64,000 nt of DNA from Paenibacillus montanisoli (GTDB lineage: Bacteria; Bacillota; Bacilli; Paenibacillales; Paenibacillaceae): assembly GCF_003268025.1 (NCBI RefSeq), contig NZ_QLUW01000004.1, forward strand, positions 248,001-312,000. Direction: 5' to 3'. The translations under genes and the position numbers were made by a program. Of the stretch, positions 41,816 through 51,051 are shown in pieces. Below the pieces are notes generated by a model. It saw only the letters and a list, made by a program, of their open reading frames with translations. It ran no database searches and was not told the origin of the DNA. The number at the start of each line of letters is the position of its first letter. Position 1 is the first letter of the stretch.

Positions 41816-42655
41816 TCACTGCGGCGGTCGCTGATCGCGCATCATTTTGCGGTAATCGCTAGGGCTTACGCCCGTATGCTGCTTGAACATCTTCGAGAAC
41901 TGATAGAGCGAGCTGCCGATCCGCTCGGCGGCCTCCGACACGGATATATCGGTCGCCAGCATCCACTGCTTCGCCTTTTCCATCCGCCGCTGGTTCAAAT
42001 ATTGGATCGGCGAGCAGCCCGTGACCGATTTGAACAGCCGAATCAAATAGTTCGGGTGAAAATGGACGAGCTCCGCCAGCTGGTCCAGTCTCACGTCGTC
42101 CGACAAATGATGATCGAGATACGCCAGCACTTGGCTTATCTTGTCGAGCGGCCCGCTTGCCGCCGTTTGCCGCAAAGAAACGCCTCCGCCCTGCTCCAGA
42201 AACTCGCAGAGCAGCTCCTGCAGCAGCAGCTTTGCGCGCAGCATCGATGTCAACCGGGTGCCCTGATGGTAATGGTGCACGAACTCGCCGAACCGCCGTG
42301 TCGTGGCGTCCTCATCAAGCACATCGACGCAACTCGGCGTATCCAGCAGCTGGAACAGCTCCTGCTCGCCCGCTCTGGCGTTAAAGTGGCAAAAAAACTT
42401 GGAGAACACCCTTCCCTCCAGTGTTCGCAATGACAGCATGGTACCCGCAGGCAGCACGACAAGCTGACCGCGCTTCGGATACAGCTCCTCATCGCCAATC
42501 CTCACATGCCCGCCATCACCCAGGAAATAATAGAGCCGGTTAAAGTCCGATAGAACGTCCATGTGATACCAGCTGGAGGTACAGGTGAAAAATGCCGCCT
42601 CCGATATATGCAGTTGAAGGTTCGATATATAGCTGCCCAGCGCTTCTCTTTGCAC
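41816..42655 (-). CDS. AraC-family transcriptional regulator
   Basis: About 279 residues. The start is uncertain: a TTG at 42664 touches the GGGG box, so the GTG at 42655 is preferred. The N-terminal half is a cupin-like ligand domain (RLYYFLGDGGHVRIGDEELY). The C-terminal half is the AraC domain (LAELVHFHPNYLIRLFKSVT and AAERIGSSLYQFSKMFKQHT). It is convergent with the PhyH gene and divergent from the subtilase gene 160 bp away; either could be its target. Confidence 0.9.
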   Translation of the reverse strand: MQREALGSYISNLQLHISEAAFFTCTSSWYHMDVLSDFNRLYYFLGDGGHVRIGDEELYPKRGQLVVLPAGTMLSLRTLEGRVFSKFFCHFNARAGEQELFQLLDTPSCVDVLDEDATTRRFGEFVHHYHQGTRLTSMLRAKLLLQELLCEFLEQGGGVSLRQTAASGPLDKISQVLAYLDHHLSDDVRLDQLAELVHFHPNYLIRLFKSVTGCSPIQYLNQRRMEKAKQWMLATDISVSEAAERIGSSLYQFSKMFKQHTGVSPSDYRKMMRDQRPPQ

Positions 42656-42816
42656 GTATAACAAACCCCGTTCATGTAGTGGATTAGCCTTACTTCTAAT
42701 CTACTACAATTTTTATCCCTAGTTTTAATAAAATTTAATTAGAAACCGAATAAAGGCCGTGATAGAATCTTTCTGCATCCAATTTAATACTTTCATAGGC
42801 GAAGGAGAGAGGCTAT

Positions 42817-45800
42817 TTGTCATTCAAAAAACGGCTCTTGAAGCTAACGTCCGCTACGGTGTGCTCGACACTTCTCGCAACGATGGTACTACCGCAAATC
42901 TCGTCGGCCACTCCCTCCAGTCCCCATTTATTTCACCCGAAATTTCCCGGTAAGCAAAACAGCTCTTCCGTCCCGTCTGCAGCCATCATCTCCAAATCCG
43001 TCAGCCTGAAACCCGCATTCATCTCTCCGAATCTGAAGACCGATTCAGCCGCCGAGACTCGCGTCATCGTACGGTTAAGCAGTCAACCGACCGCAGTCGG
43101 CAAATTCGCGGCTAAGGCCGGGGCTGGCAAACTTGCAGCCGAATCTACCGAAAGCGCCCTGCAAGCAGAGCAAACCGCCTTCATCGGCTCGGCATCTAAA
43201 AAAGGGCTGAAAATAAAAGTGCACCATCAATTCAAGACGGTCTTGAACGGTCTTGAAGTTTCGATTCCCGCCAACCAGATTCCGGAGCTCGCTAAACTCC
43301 CGGGCGTACTGTCCGTTTATGAGAACCGTACATACACACCTATTCCCGTTCAAGAACCATCTGCAGAAGAAAGCGACACTCCGTTCGATACGAATCCGAT
43401 TCATCAAATCGGCGCTGACGCCGCATGGGCGAAAGGCCTAACGGGAGCAGGGCTCAAAGTCGGCGTCATCGACACCGGCGTCGACTATAAACACCCGGAT
43501 TTAGCCGGTGCTTATAAAGGCGGCTATGATTCCTCTAATCAAGATAGCGATCCATATGAAGATTATGATCCCGTGAATCAAGCCTTTACGGAGCATGGCA
43601 CGCATGTTTCGGGCACCATCGTCGGCAGAGCGGCCAACAAGACGTCAAGCCTCGTACAGAAAGGGATCGCTTACGAGTCTGATTTATATGTGTATAAAGT
43701 ACTCTCCGCTACCGGGGACGGCAACTCTTCCGGCACAACGGCGACGGTCATCGACGGCATCGAGCGCGCTGTCCGGGACGGAATGGATGTCCTTAACCTC
43801 TCTCTCGGCGCGGATGGCGACAAGGATCCGAATTCCCCGGATGCGATCGCGGTCAATAACGCCGTGCTTGCCGGCACCGTTGTCGTTGTCGCAAACGGCA
43901 ATGCTGGCGACGCATATCCTTATTACTATACGATGGGAACTCCGGCCACTTCTCAGCTTGGCATTTCGGTCGGTGCCGCGACAAGCCCGGGCAGCCGGTT
44001 TGAGGCTGACTTCTCCAGCTCATTGAGCGCAGCGTCCTATGAGCTGCACGCTATGGGGTGGCGCACAACGGAAGAAAACTTTAGCGATTTGCTTGGCGCA
44101 GCTCCGCTGGATGCGGTATATGTAGGACTTGGAAACGTGCAAGATTATGAAGGAATCGATGTAACCGGCAAAGTCGTGCTCATCTCACGCGGCATTATTC
44201 CATTCGTCGATAAAATCGCTTTCGCGAAGAGTCACGGCGCCAAAGCCGCGATTATATTCAATGGCAACGCCAATGCGGAAGGGCAAGCTGACCTTTCGGA
44301 ATCCGTCGCAGGCCGTGACGGCTTTATCGGAAGCCTGGGTTTCCTCGGCGACAGCTTCGACTTCATTCCGACCTACGACATGTCCGGCGCGGAAGGCCGC
44401 GCGCTTGCCCGCTCCATTATCGCGGCGCCGGATACGCCGCTGACGTTTAGCTTCAGCGGATTTGAAGGCTCGGTTGCCGAAGGCGACCATATGGCGACCT
44501 TCAGCTCGAGAGGCCCGAATTCGGACAGCGCATTCGGCATTAAACCGGATTTCACCGCGCCGGGCGTAAGCATCATGTCCACATGGCCGATGTACGGCAA
44601 ATTTGACAGGAAAGCGGATTACGATGAAGCCTATAACCGCATTTCCGGTACGAGTATGGCTACGCCGCATGTCGCCGGCCTGTCTCTGCTGCTGCTGCAA
44701 GAGCATCCGGACTGGACGCCGTTCGATGTTCGTGCCGCTCTGGCGAATACGGCGGATTCGACTTACGACGAAAGCGGCCAGCTGTATGATGTCTACACTC
44801 AAGGCGCAGGCCGCGTCAATATTGCCAATGCGATCGAAACACCGGCGTTACTGCAAACGATCGATGAGCTAACCATTTACAACAAGAACCTGCAGCCGGT
44901 TGAGGTAACGAACTATGGCGACAGCGCCAGCTTCGGCCTTATGGATGCCGGTGAAGCAGCCGCGTCCGGGCAGCTGCAGCTGAAGAACACCTCAGACTCA
45001 GCGGTCACCTATACGGCAGCCGTCGTCATGCATAACAATGTCAGCTCCTATTTGGATACGCCGGACCCATCCGCCATCGACGTTTCGCTGCAAGGGCTGA
45101 CTAACGGGACCGTCACTGCTGCCGCAAACGCCGCGACGCCATTCACCTTATCGCTTGCGCCTCGCGCGAATGCCGCTGAGGGCATTTATGAAGGGGAAGT
45201 CGTGCTGCAAAGCGCCGGCTTGCCGACGCTGCACCTGCCTTTTGCCGTACATGTCGGAGATGAAACGCCGGACAGCGGTCTTGGGCTGCAGCAATTCGAG
45301 GTTGCACCGAAAGTCATTTCGCCTGCCTTTGAAGGAATTGAAGGCGTTCAGGAGTCGATGAATGCCAGCTTCGAACTGAAGGCCGACAACAGCAACTATC
45401 TCGATGTGGAGATCTATGATTTGGAAGACAATTTGCTCGGCATTTATACGGATTTCCTCAATATGGATGATAGCGGTCTCCATTTCATCGAACCGGGTAC
45501 CTTCCAGATTGCCGGCTTGGGTACCGCTTACTATCCTGTCGATGAGAACGGCAATTTGATTATGAAAAACGGAAGCCCGGTTACGGCAAAGCTGACAGAC
45601 GGCACCTACCGGTTGAACGTGAACGCTTTGCAATTGGGCATCGACGAGAACGGCGGTTTGTACCTAGAAACGGATGCAGCCGGAAACCCGATTTATTTCT
45701 CCGCGCTCACCACCTTCGGCGTTCAAACCGATGCGGATGCTCTATTGGTCAAAAAGGCCGCGACTGCTTTTAAAGCCAAGATAACGAACAACCTTACGCC

Positions 45801-46017
45801 GAACGAGCCGGTGCTGATCCTTCCGACTGCAAATGGCATTACTTACGCCGTAACGGGCAGCAGCAATCCTTCGCTCATCACGGCAGATGGTTTGTTCAAA
45901 GCAAAACCAAGCAGCACGACCACCGTTAAACTAACGGTAACCATCGCGTCGGCAGCATCTCCTGAAGTGTATACAAACGTGACGGTATCCGTTAAGCTTC
46001 AAGGTACAAAGCGTTAA
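42817..46017 (+). CDS. Large secreted subtilisin-like serine protease (S8) with PA and Fn3-like domains
   Basis: A 1066-residue exported protease. TTG start at 42817 after GAAGGAGAGAGG. Signal peptide about 1-31, I9-type propeptide (about 80-170), then the S8 domain with D219 (GVIDTGVDY), H260 (EHGTHVSGT), N360 (ANGNAGD) and S613 (SGTSMATPH). A PA-type insert lies between about 400 and 545. The region after about 690 contains a fibronectin-like domain and further beta domains, ending in a Big-like segment (GLFKAKPSSTTTVKLTVTI). No SLH or sortase signal, so it should be released. It would degrade extracellular protein. Confidence 0.94.
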   Translation: MSFKKRLLKLTSATVCSTLLATMVLPQISSATPSSPHLFHPKFPGKQNSSSVPSAAIISKSVSLKPAFISPNLKTDSAAETRVIVRLSSQPTAVGKFAAKAGAGKLAAESTESALQAEQTAFIGSASKKGLKIKVHHQFKTVLNGLEVSIPANQIPELAKLPGVLSVYENRTYTPIPVQEPSAEESDTPFDTNPIHQIGADAAWAKGLTGAGLKVGVIDTGVDYKHPDLAGAYKGGYDSSNQDSDPYEDYDPVNQAFTEHGTHVSGTIVGRAANKTSSLVQKGIAYESDLYVYKVLSATGDGNSSGTTATVIDGIERAVRDGMDVLNLSLGADGDKDPNSPDAIAVNNAVLAGTVVVVANGNAGDAYPYYYTMGTPATSQLGISVGAATSPGSRFEADFSSSLSAASYELHAMGWRTTEENFSDLLGAAPLDAVYVGLGNVQDYEGIDVTGKVVLISRGIIPFVDKIAFAKSHGAKAAIIFNGNANAEGQADLSESVAGRDGFIGSLGFLGDSFDFIPTYDMSGAEGRALARSIIAAPDTPLTFSFSGFEGSVAEGDHMATFSSRGPNSDSAFGIKPDFTAPGVSIMSTWPMYGKFDRKADYDEAYNRISGTSMATPHVAGLSLLLLQEHPDWTPFDVRAALANTADSTYDESGQLYDVYTQGAGRVNIANAIETPALLQTIDELTIYNKNLQPVEVTNYGDSASFGLMDAGEAAASGQLQLKNTSDSAVTYTAAVVMHNNVSSYLDTPDPSAIDVSLQGLTNGTVTAAANAATPFTLSLAPRANAAEGIYEGEVVLQSAGLPTLHLPFAVHVGDETPDSGLGLQQFEVAPKVISPAFEGIEGVQESMNASFELKADNSNYLDVEIYDLEDNLLGIYTDFLNMDDSGLHFIEPGTFQIAGLGTAYYPVDENGNLIMKNGSPVTAKLTDGTYRLNVNALQLGIDENGGLYLETDAAGNPIYFSALTTFGVQTDADALLVKKAATAFKAKITNNLTPNEPVLILPTANGITYAVTGSSNPSLITADGLFKAKPSSTTTVKLTVTIASAASPEVYTNVTVSVKLQGTKR

Positions 46018-46028
46018 TTTCCAAAAAG

Positions 46029-46070
46029 GCCGTGCCCCCAAGCATCTGCATGCAGGGCACGGCTTTTTTT
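46029..46070 (+). terminator. Terminator of the subtilase gene
   Basis: GCCGTGCCC (46029-46037) and GGGCACGGC (46055-46063), a perfect nine-base stem followed by seven T residues. Confidence 0.9.
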
Positions 46071-46130
46071 CGTTCACCAAGGCAACCTATCCACATGCCG
46101 CTTCGTCTAAGAAACAAGGGGGGTGAAGTT

Positions 46131-46619
46131 TTGCGAAGATGGACGATGCTGGTCCTCGGTTTAATTGTTACCTTGTTTGGGACAATCGGCTGCGCGAAGC
46201 AGGCGGAGAAGCCTTCTGCTGCAGAGCTGATCGAGCAATATGAAGCACCTCCAGAAGCCATGGCCATTGTTGACAATCAGGAGATTAAGCTCATTAAAGG
46301 CTCCTACCGTTGGAGAAATTCGATTGCCGACGCTCCCGCACCCAATGACTTGGTCAAGGACGGCATCCTTTACGCCGTTAAACCAGGCGCCACGCTAACG
46401 ACTGACTTTTATGATCTTCCGCCACGCACAGTGTCGGGCGGACTCTGGGCGAATCAAACTAACACACCGCTTCCGAAACAAGAGAATAAGCTTCTGCTTC
46501 CATCAGAGCCCGGCATTTATATCCTGGTCATCAACGCAAGCTGGTCGGATGACGATTATGCGACTTACGCGGTAAAATTAGAAGTTCTAGCAGCAGAGAA
46601 TACCGCTGATACCCAATAA
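46131..46619 (+). CDS. Unknown small lipoprotein
   Basis: About 162 residues, not recognised. The TTG at 46131 is favoured by GGGGGTGAAG just upstream; the longer frame would overlap the terminator of the subtilase gene. The N-terminus has a hydrophobic signal ending in TIGC, a slightly unusual lipobox, so it is probably a lipoprotein on the outer face of the membrane. The rest is soluble and rich in beta-type residues (GIYILVINASW, YATYAVKLEVL). No functional context. Confidence 0.7.
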   Translation: MRRWTMLVLGLIVTLFGTIGCAKQAEKPSAAELIEQYEAPPEAMAIVDNQEIKLIKGSYRWRNSIADAPAPNDLVKDGILYAVKPGATLTTDFYDLPPRTVSGGLWANQTNTPLPKQENKLLLPSEPGIYILVINASWSDDDYATYAVKLEVLAAENTADTQ

Positions 46620-46673
46620 AAAAACTTCGGATCGCCGGCGCATATGACGCATACGCCGTGATCCGAAGTTTTT
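46620..46673. terminator. Bidirectional terminator between the lipoprotein and isomerase genes
   Basis: AAAAACTTCGGATC (46620-46633) and GATCCGAAGTTTTT (46660-46673) are perfect 14-base arms with A/T ends on both sides, between convergent genes. Confidence 0.9.
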
Positions 46674-46700
46674 ATTTAAACCTGTAAAATACAAAGATCA

Positions 46701-47543
46701 TTAAGCTTTCGCTGCCGCGACCGCAGCGCTAAGCTTCTCCACCGAGCGGGCCGTGCCGCTCTTCTGCTCCTCGAGTCCTTCATACTCGACGCTCATCCAG
46801 CCGTCGTAGCCGCCTTCGGCCAGCTTGGCGACGATGCGGGCAACGCCAACGTCGCCTTCCGTCGGTACGGCACCGATGAACGGCTGCCCGCTAAGCGCAC
46901 GGAGTACGCCTTCCTTCTGCTCCTCGCCCACGCGCGCGAAATCCTTCGCGTGCACGTGCCGGACCAGCGGCTGCAGCGCTTCGATTGCCTGCGACGGCAC
47001 ATCGTCCACGAGCAGGAAGTTGCCCATGTCGAACGTGCTGCGAAGCGCCGGCGAACCGACCAGCTTGATGATCTCCTGCACTTGCTCCGCCTTGCCCGCG
47101 AACACGCCGTGGTTCTCCAAGCAGAGCACCACGCCCTTGCTCTCCGCGTAGGCAGCCCCCTGCTTCAGCCCTTCTACGATCCAGCCTTTACCCTGCTCGT
47201 AGCTGATGCCTTCCTTGCGGTCGCCTGCGAATACGCGAACGACCTCTGCGCCAAACTCTACGGCCATATCGACCGCGAGCACAATATCCTGCACCTGCGC
47301 ACTGCGCTCCTCGGCCGTCGTTTTCACGAAATCGTTGCATGCGCCGAAGCAAGCAAGCTTTACGCCCGTACGGGACAGCGCTTCGCGAACCGCCGGCACG
47401 TCGCGCTCCTTATCCCAGAAAATGCTCAGCAGTTCCACGCCCTGCGCCCCTATCGATGCGGCGTAGTCGATAAAATCCGCATTTTGCCAAGATCCATCAT
47501 ACAAATATTTATGGCAGCTCCAAACGCTAACCGAGATTTTCAT
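46701..47543 (-). CDS. Xylose isomerase-like TIM-barrel sugar isomerase/epimerase
   Basis: A 280-residue AP-endonuclease-2/IolE-like TIM barrel. Conserved acidic and His positions are visible in LCLENHGVFAG (Glu), TFDMGNFLL (Asp), VRHVHAKDF (His, Asp) and MSVEYEGLEE (Glu), which would bind a divalent metal. Such enzymes isomerise or epimerise keto- and aldo-sugars or inositol derivatives. It is the last of three genes with a related isomerase and an oxidoreductase, so the set probably oxidises and rearranges one sugar. Confidence 0.9.
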   Translation of the reverse strand: MKISVSVWSCHKYLYDGSWQNADFIDYAASIGAQGVELLSIFWDKERDVPAVREALSRTGVKLACFGACNDFVKTTAEERSAQVQDIVLAVDMAVEFGAEVVRVFAGDRKEGISYEQGKGWIVEGLKQGAAYAESKGVVLCLENHGVFAGKAEQVQEIIKLVGSPALRSTFDMGNFLLVDDVPSQAIEALQPLVRHVHAKDFARVGEEQKEGVLRALSGQPFIGAVPTEGDVGVARIVAKLAEGGYDGWMSVEYEGLEEQKSGTARSVEKLSAAVAAAKA

Positions 47544-47572
47544 TCCTGTTCATCCTTCCGAAACGATGCACT

Positions 47573-48454
47573 TTAACGGTACCGTTTAATAAATTCAACC
47601 GCTTTGCGAATATCCAGCTCCGGCTTCGCGCCAACCTCGCGTTCTATCGTCAGGTAGCCCTTATAGCCGATGGACTGCAATGCCGCAAAATAGGCGTCAA
47701 AATCAACCGAGCCTTCGCCGAGCGGCACTTCCTCGAAATCCGCCCCTTCGGACGCCATTTGGGCGATATGCTCGTGCGTCATTTTCTGATAGCCGAGGAA
47801 CCCGTACACTTGGCGCGGATCGACGACGCGAAGCCGCTTGCCGTCCTTCACATGCGTATGAACGATGTAATCCTTTAGCGTAATCACGCCTTGAACCGGG
47901 TCATCCCCCGTTACCATGACCATGTTGGCAGGGTCAAAATTCACGGAGACGCCGTTCGTGCTGAGCGTATCCAAGAAGCTCTTCAAATGCGCGGCCGGCT
48001 CCGGCCCTGTCTCGATCGCAAAATAAGAATTCAAGCTCTTTGCGTACTGGCCAAGCTCTTCGCATGCTTGCTGCATCGCCGAATAGATCGCGCCATCGCG
48101 GTCATCCGGCACGATGCCGATATGCGTCGTTACGACGTTAGTGCCAAGCTCCACAGCGAGGTCGAGAATGCGCTTCGACTTCTCCACCTTCTCCGGATTG
48201 GCCGCCGCATCCTGGAACCCATGGCCTCCGAGGTCGCCGCAAAGCGCCGAAATCTCAAGGCCAAGCCCATCAATATAAGACCGCAGCTCGCGTCTTGCGG
48301 CCGCGTTTAAATTCGCCGGATCCATTTCGCCGGATACCGCATAAATTTGAACGCCTTCCGCGCCTACCTCACGCGCTTTCAGCAAGCCTTCGCGCACGCC
48401 GATGCCGAAGCTGTCGACGATCACGCCTATTTTGTTCGTCAATGGATTCGTCAT
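47573..48454 (-). CDS. Xylose isomerase-like TIM-barrel sugar isomerase/epimerase
   Basis: A 293-residue paralogue-type TIM barrel of the same superfamily as the next gene, with metal-site candidates in FAIETGPEP (Glu), VNFDPANMVM (Asp), IVHTHVKDGK (His, Asp) and LTIEREVG (Glu). The two are clearly diverged, so they probably carry out different steps. It lies 29 bp upstream of that gene and 17 bp after the Gfo/Idh/MocA gene. Confidence 0.9.
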   Translation of the reverse strand: MTNPLTNKIGVIVDSFGIGVREGLLKAREVGAEGVQIYAVSGEMDPANLNAAARRELRSYIDGLGLEISALCGDLGGHGFQDAAANPEKVEKSKRILDLAVELGTNVVTTHIGIVPDDRDGAIYSAMQQACEELGQYAKSLNSYFAIETGPEPAAHLKSFLDTLSTNGVSVNFDPANMVMVTGDDPVQGVITLKDYIVHTHVKDGKRLRVVDPRQVYGFLGYQKMTHEHIAQMASEGADFEEVPLGEGSVDFDAYFAALQSIGYKGYLTIEREVGAKPELDIRKAVEFIKRYR

Positions 48455-48471
48455 ATCTATTTCAACCTCAC

Positions 48472-49551
48472 TTATTCGCCAAAATGAATTTCTTTCCCGG
48501 TAGCAGCCGATTCATAGATCGCGCACAGCATGCGCGTTACTTCCACGCCGTCTTGCACCGGACTTAGCGTCTCCGTACGGCCGAGGCAGCTGTTCACGAA
48601 ATGAGTGATTTCTCTGCCGAACGCATCCTCGAAATTAAAGGTCGGGTTATCGATCTGAGGCGTCATGTTTACGATCGTGTTATGCTTCTCGCCCATGACG
48701 ATCAGCGCCGGCTCAACCTCAGCTCCGCCTTGATCGCCGTACAGCTTAACGGAAAGCTCATCCTTCTGAGCATGCAGCGTGAAGCTGACGTCAACCATGA
48801 GCGAAGCGCCGTTCTCGAAGCGGATCACCGCATTAGCCAAATCCTCGACATCGTTCTTCTCCGCATCGTAATCTGCCGCCTTGTAGAACGACAGGTTCTT
48901 AATATGCGCACGGTTGCCGAGTTTTCTGTACGTATTGCCGCTTACCGATTTCACCTTCGGCCGGCCCATGAGGTACCAGCAAATATCGATGATGTGGACG
49001 CCAAGATCAATCAATGGACCGCCGCCGGACCGTTCCTTGTCCGAGAACCAGCCGCCCGGGTTGCCCAGTCTGCGCAAGCAGGTTGCTTTCGCATAATAGA
49101 TTTCGCCTAGATCGCCGGCATCGATGAAGCGTTTCAACACCTCGACGCTCGACGCGTAGCGCCGCACGAAGCCAACCTGCAGCAGCTTGCCCGAAGCTTC
49201 AACCGCCGCTTGTACCCGCTCCGCCTCTTCAACGGTTTTGCAAAGCGGCTTCTCGCACAGCACATGCTTGCCCGCCTCGAGCGCGGCAATCGCAATCTCG
49301 GCATGCGTATTGTTCCAGGTGCAGATGCTCACGGCATCGATGCCGGGATCCGCCAGCAGCTCATGGTAATCCGTGTAAATCCGCTGCGCGCCGTACTTGT
49401 CCGCCGCCGCACGGGCACGCGCCTCATTCTTATCGCAAACGGCAACAAGCACCGCATCCTCATTGCCCGCATAAGCGCCGAAGTGCGCTCCCGAAATGGA
49501 GCCCGCTCCGATAACGCCAATGTTTAATTTTTGACCATTCGCCGTTGTCAT
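48472..49551 (-). CDS. Gfo/Idh/MocA-family oxidoreductase
   Basis: About 359 residues from ATG 49551, where AAAGGTTGAG precedes; the longer frame extends into the divergent promoter. An N-terminal Rossmann fold has GVIGAGSISGAHF and the loop CEKPLCKT; the C-terminal domain has GGPLIDLGVHIIDICWYLMG with the conserved D-x-x-x-H. It is an NAD(P)-dependent sugar or polyol dehydrogenase. With the two TIM-barrel isomerases it forms a three-gene catabolic operon divergent from an AraC regulator. Confidence 0.92.
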   Translation of the reverse strand: MTTANGQKLNIGVIGAGSISGAHFGAYAGNEDAVLVAVCDKNEARARAAADKYGAQRIYTDYHELLADPGIDAVSICTWNNTHAEIAIAALEAGKHVLCEKPLCKTVEEAERVQAAVEASGKLLQVGFVRRYASSVEVLKRFIDAGDLGEIYYAKATCLRRLGNPGGWFSDKERSGGGPLIDLGVHIIDICWYLMGRPKVKSVSGNTYRKLGNRAHIKNLSFYKAADYDAEKNDVEDLANAVIRFENGASLMVDVSFTLHAQKDELSVKLYGDQGGAEVEPALIVMGEKHNTIVNMTPQIDNPTFNFEDAFGREITHFVNSCLGRTETLSPVQDGVEVTRMLCAIYESAATGKEIHFGE

Positions 49552-49588
49552 GATTTGCTCAACCTTTCCCTTCTGTAATCGTTTTCGA

Positions 49589-49594
49589 TATAAT
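49589..49594 (+). promoter_or_regulatory. -10 element of the AraC gene in the divergent gap
   Basis: A perfect TATAAT lies 30 bp upstream of the AraC start at 49624. No convincing -35 box is present, consistent with an activator-dependent or weak promoter. The divergent gap is only about 70 bp, so the promoters of both units overlap. Confidence 0.45.
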
Positions 49595-49623
49595 GAGTGT
49601 ACCTTGTGTTGAAGGATGGGAGA

Positions 49624-50490
49624 ATGCACTCCATGCGAACCTACATGGACAATATGATCAGTACGCTTCCGATTCGCCTATTCGATTGCATGGTCGATTT
49701 GAAGAAGCTGCGCGTCAAATCGTTAGTGATTTATCATGCGGGCCATTTGCCAGGACGCACGTCCCAGCGCGCGGATGCCCACTTCGAAAGCTGGGCTTTC
49801 GTCTATATCGGCGCGGGCCGTGGGTATTATCAAGCCGGCTCCGGAGAGCGGCAAACGGTGGAAGCAGGATCGCTGTTCTGTTTATACCCCGGGGAGGTTT
49901 TCCAATACGGTCCGGATAGCGGCGGCTATTGGGATGAGTATTATTTCAACCTAGGCGGCGAGCGGATCGAGGAGTGGCTGTCCAGCTGGTACGAGCAACC
50001 CGATGCGGTAAAGTCCGTCGGCACCGACGAAAGCTTTCTGAACAAAATCGAGCTTATCTTCCAGCTCATCGACAGCGCCGTCCCCGTCAATCAAGACCGG
50101 GCCGCGCTTGCGCTGGAATCGCTGCTCTTCGATATGTCGCTGCGGGTGAACCAAGCGCAGGCCAGCAGCCGCGCCTTGTTCGTCCAGAAGCTGCTTGACG
50201 ACTTGTCCGGCTCGGTCTATCAGCCGCTCGACAGCGCGGCGCTCGCGGCGCGCCACCATATTTCGATCCCGACGCTCCGGCGGATCGTGCACGACTACAC
50301 CGGTTATCCGCTCGGCGAGTTCGTTCACCGGCTGAAGGTCGCCGAAGCGAAGAAGCTGCTGCTTAACACAGACAAGACGGTCATGGAAATCGCTTCGCTG
50401 CTCGGGTACTCGGATATGTTTTATTTTTCGCGATTGTTCAAAAAACTGACCGATACCGCCCCTTCCACTTACCGCGCCCAAATGGGGTGA
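49624..50490 (+). CDS. AraC-family transcriptional regulator of the sugar operon
   Basis: About 288 residues from ATG 49624 (AAGGATGGGAG upstream; an earlier GTG is less likely). Cupin-like N-terminal domain (FVYIGAGRGYYQAGSGER), then the AraC DNA-binding domain (LAARHHISIPTLRRIVHDYT and IASLLGYSDMFYFSRLFKKL). It is divergent from the dehydrogenase-isomerase operon and shares a short promoter region with it, so it very probably controls that operon. Confidence 0.93.
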   Translation: MHSMRTYMDNMISTLPIRLFDCMVDLKKLRVKSLVIYHAGHLPGRTSQRADAHFESWAFVYIGAGRGYYQAGSGERQTVEAGSLFCLYPGEVFQYGPDSGGYWDEYYFNLGGERIEEWLSSWYEQPDAVKSVGTDESFLNKIELIFQLIDSAVPVNQDRAALALESLLFDMSLRVNQAQASSRALFVQKLLDDLSGSVYQPLDSAALAARHHISIPTLRRIVHDYTGYPLGEFVHRLKVAEAKKLLLNTDKTVMEIASLLGYSDMFYFSRLFKKLTDTAPSTYRAQMG

Positions 50491-50495
50491 AAAAG

Positions 50496-50537
50496 AAAAA
50501 CCGTCCCTCAAGCTTGAATCTTGAGTGGACGGTTTTT
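50496..50537 (+). terminator. Terminator of the AraC gene
   Basis: AAAAACCGTCC (50496-50506) pairs with GGACGGTTTTT (50527-50537), and the inner CTCAAG/CTTGAG extends the stem; T residues end the right arm. Confidence 0.85.
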
Positions 50538-50553
50538 AAACAGAAGCTTATAC

Positions 50554-50760
50554 CTATTTTAGATGAACAAAGGTTGTAATAAATTGTCCTTTGTCTGATA
50601 TTTTCGTCTTTGCATAGATTCTTTTTATAAGATTACGTACGGTTCCTTCCGTAATTCCCATCTCATTAGCGATTCTGAGGGCACTATAATTCATCAACCA
50701 GCCATATGCTGCTTGTTTCTCGCGATTTGATAATCCATACTTATCAAATGCTTGTATGAA
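50554..50760 (-). pseudogene. LuxR-type helix-turn-helix remnant
   Basis: An open frame of 68 codons ends at 50554 and encodes a GerE/LuxR DNA-binding domain: LSNREKQAAYGWLMNY, then NEMGITEGTVRNLIKRIYAK. It has no start codon and is closed by a TGA just upstream, so the N-terminal part is missing or in another frame. The stretch is clearly more AT-rich than its neighbours. It looks like the decayed end of a regulator gene. Confidence 0.7.
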
Positions 50761-50768
50761 TCATATGA

Positions 50769-50825
50769 TTAATGTGCAGCGTCCCATAGTTTATCTGCTA
50801 CATATCCCCCGAGCGCTCCAGTCAT
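50769..50825 (-). CDS. Possible 18-residue peptide with a strong ribosome binding site
   Basis: ATG at 50825 follows TGGAGGT at nine bases and encodes MTGALGGYVADKLWDAAH, then stops nine bases before the LuxR remnant frame. It may be the true N-terminus of the decayed regulator unit, a leader peptide or a small signalling or toxic peptide. Nothing else is recognised in the AT-rich remainder of 50491-51051. Low confidence. Confidence 0.3.
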   Translation of the reverse strand: MTGALGGYVADKLWDAAH

Positions 50826-51002
50826 AATCAGTTACCTCCAGTATTTGATAATTTCATTTAATATCATAATTTAATATGAAAAATTCCTATATATCCAAAA
50901 TTGGATGTATGTGCAAACCACTCCATAGCCATATCTTGAGATCCAACTTGGATCATCCTACATGCTCGCGCTCAAAACCAAATAACCCCTTCTCAAAAGC
51001 AA

Positions 51003-51033
51003 AAGCTCGCCCCACTCAAGCTGGGACGAGCTT
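51003..51033 (-). terminator. Terminator of the guanylate kinase gene
   Basis: AAGCTCGCCCCA (51003-51014) and TGGGACGAGCTT (51022-51033) form a near-perfect stem, with TTTTGCTTTT following on the minus strand. Confidence 0.75.
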
Positions 51034-51051
51034 ATTTCGGTTTCATCGGGA

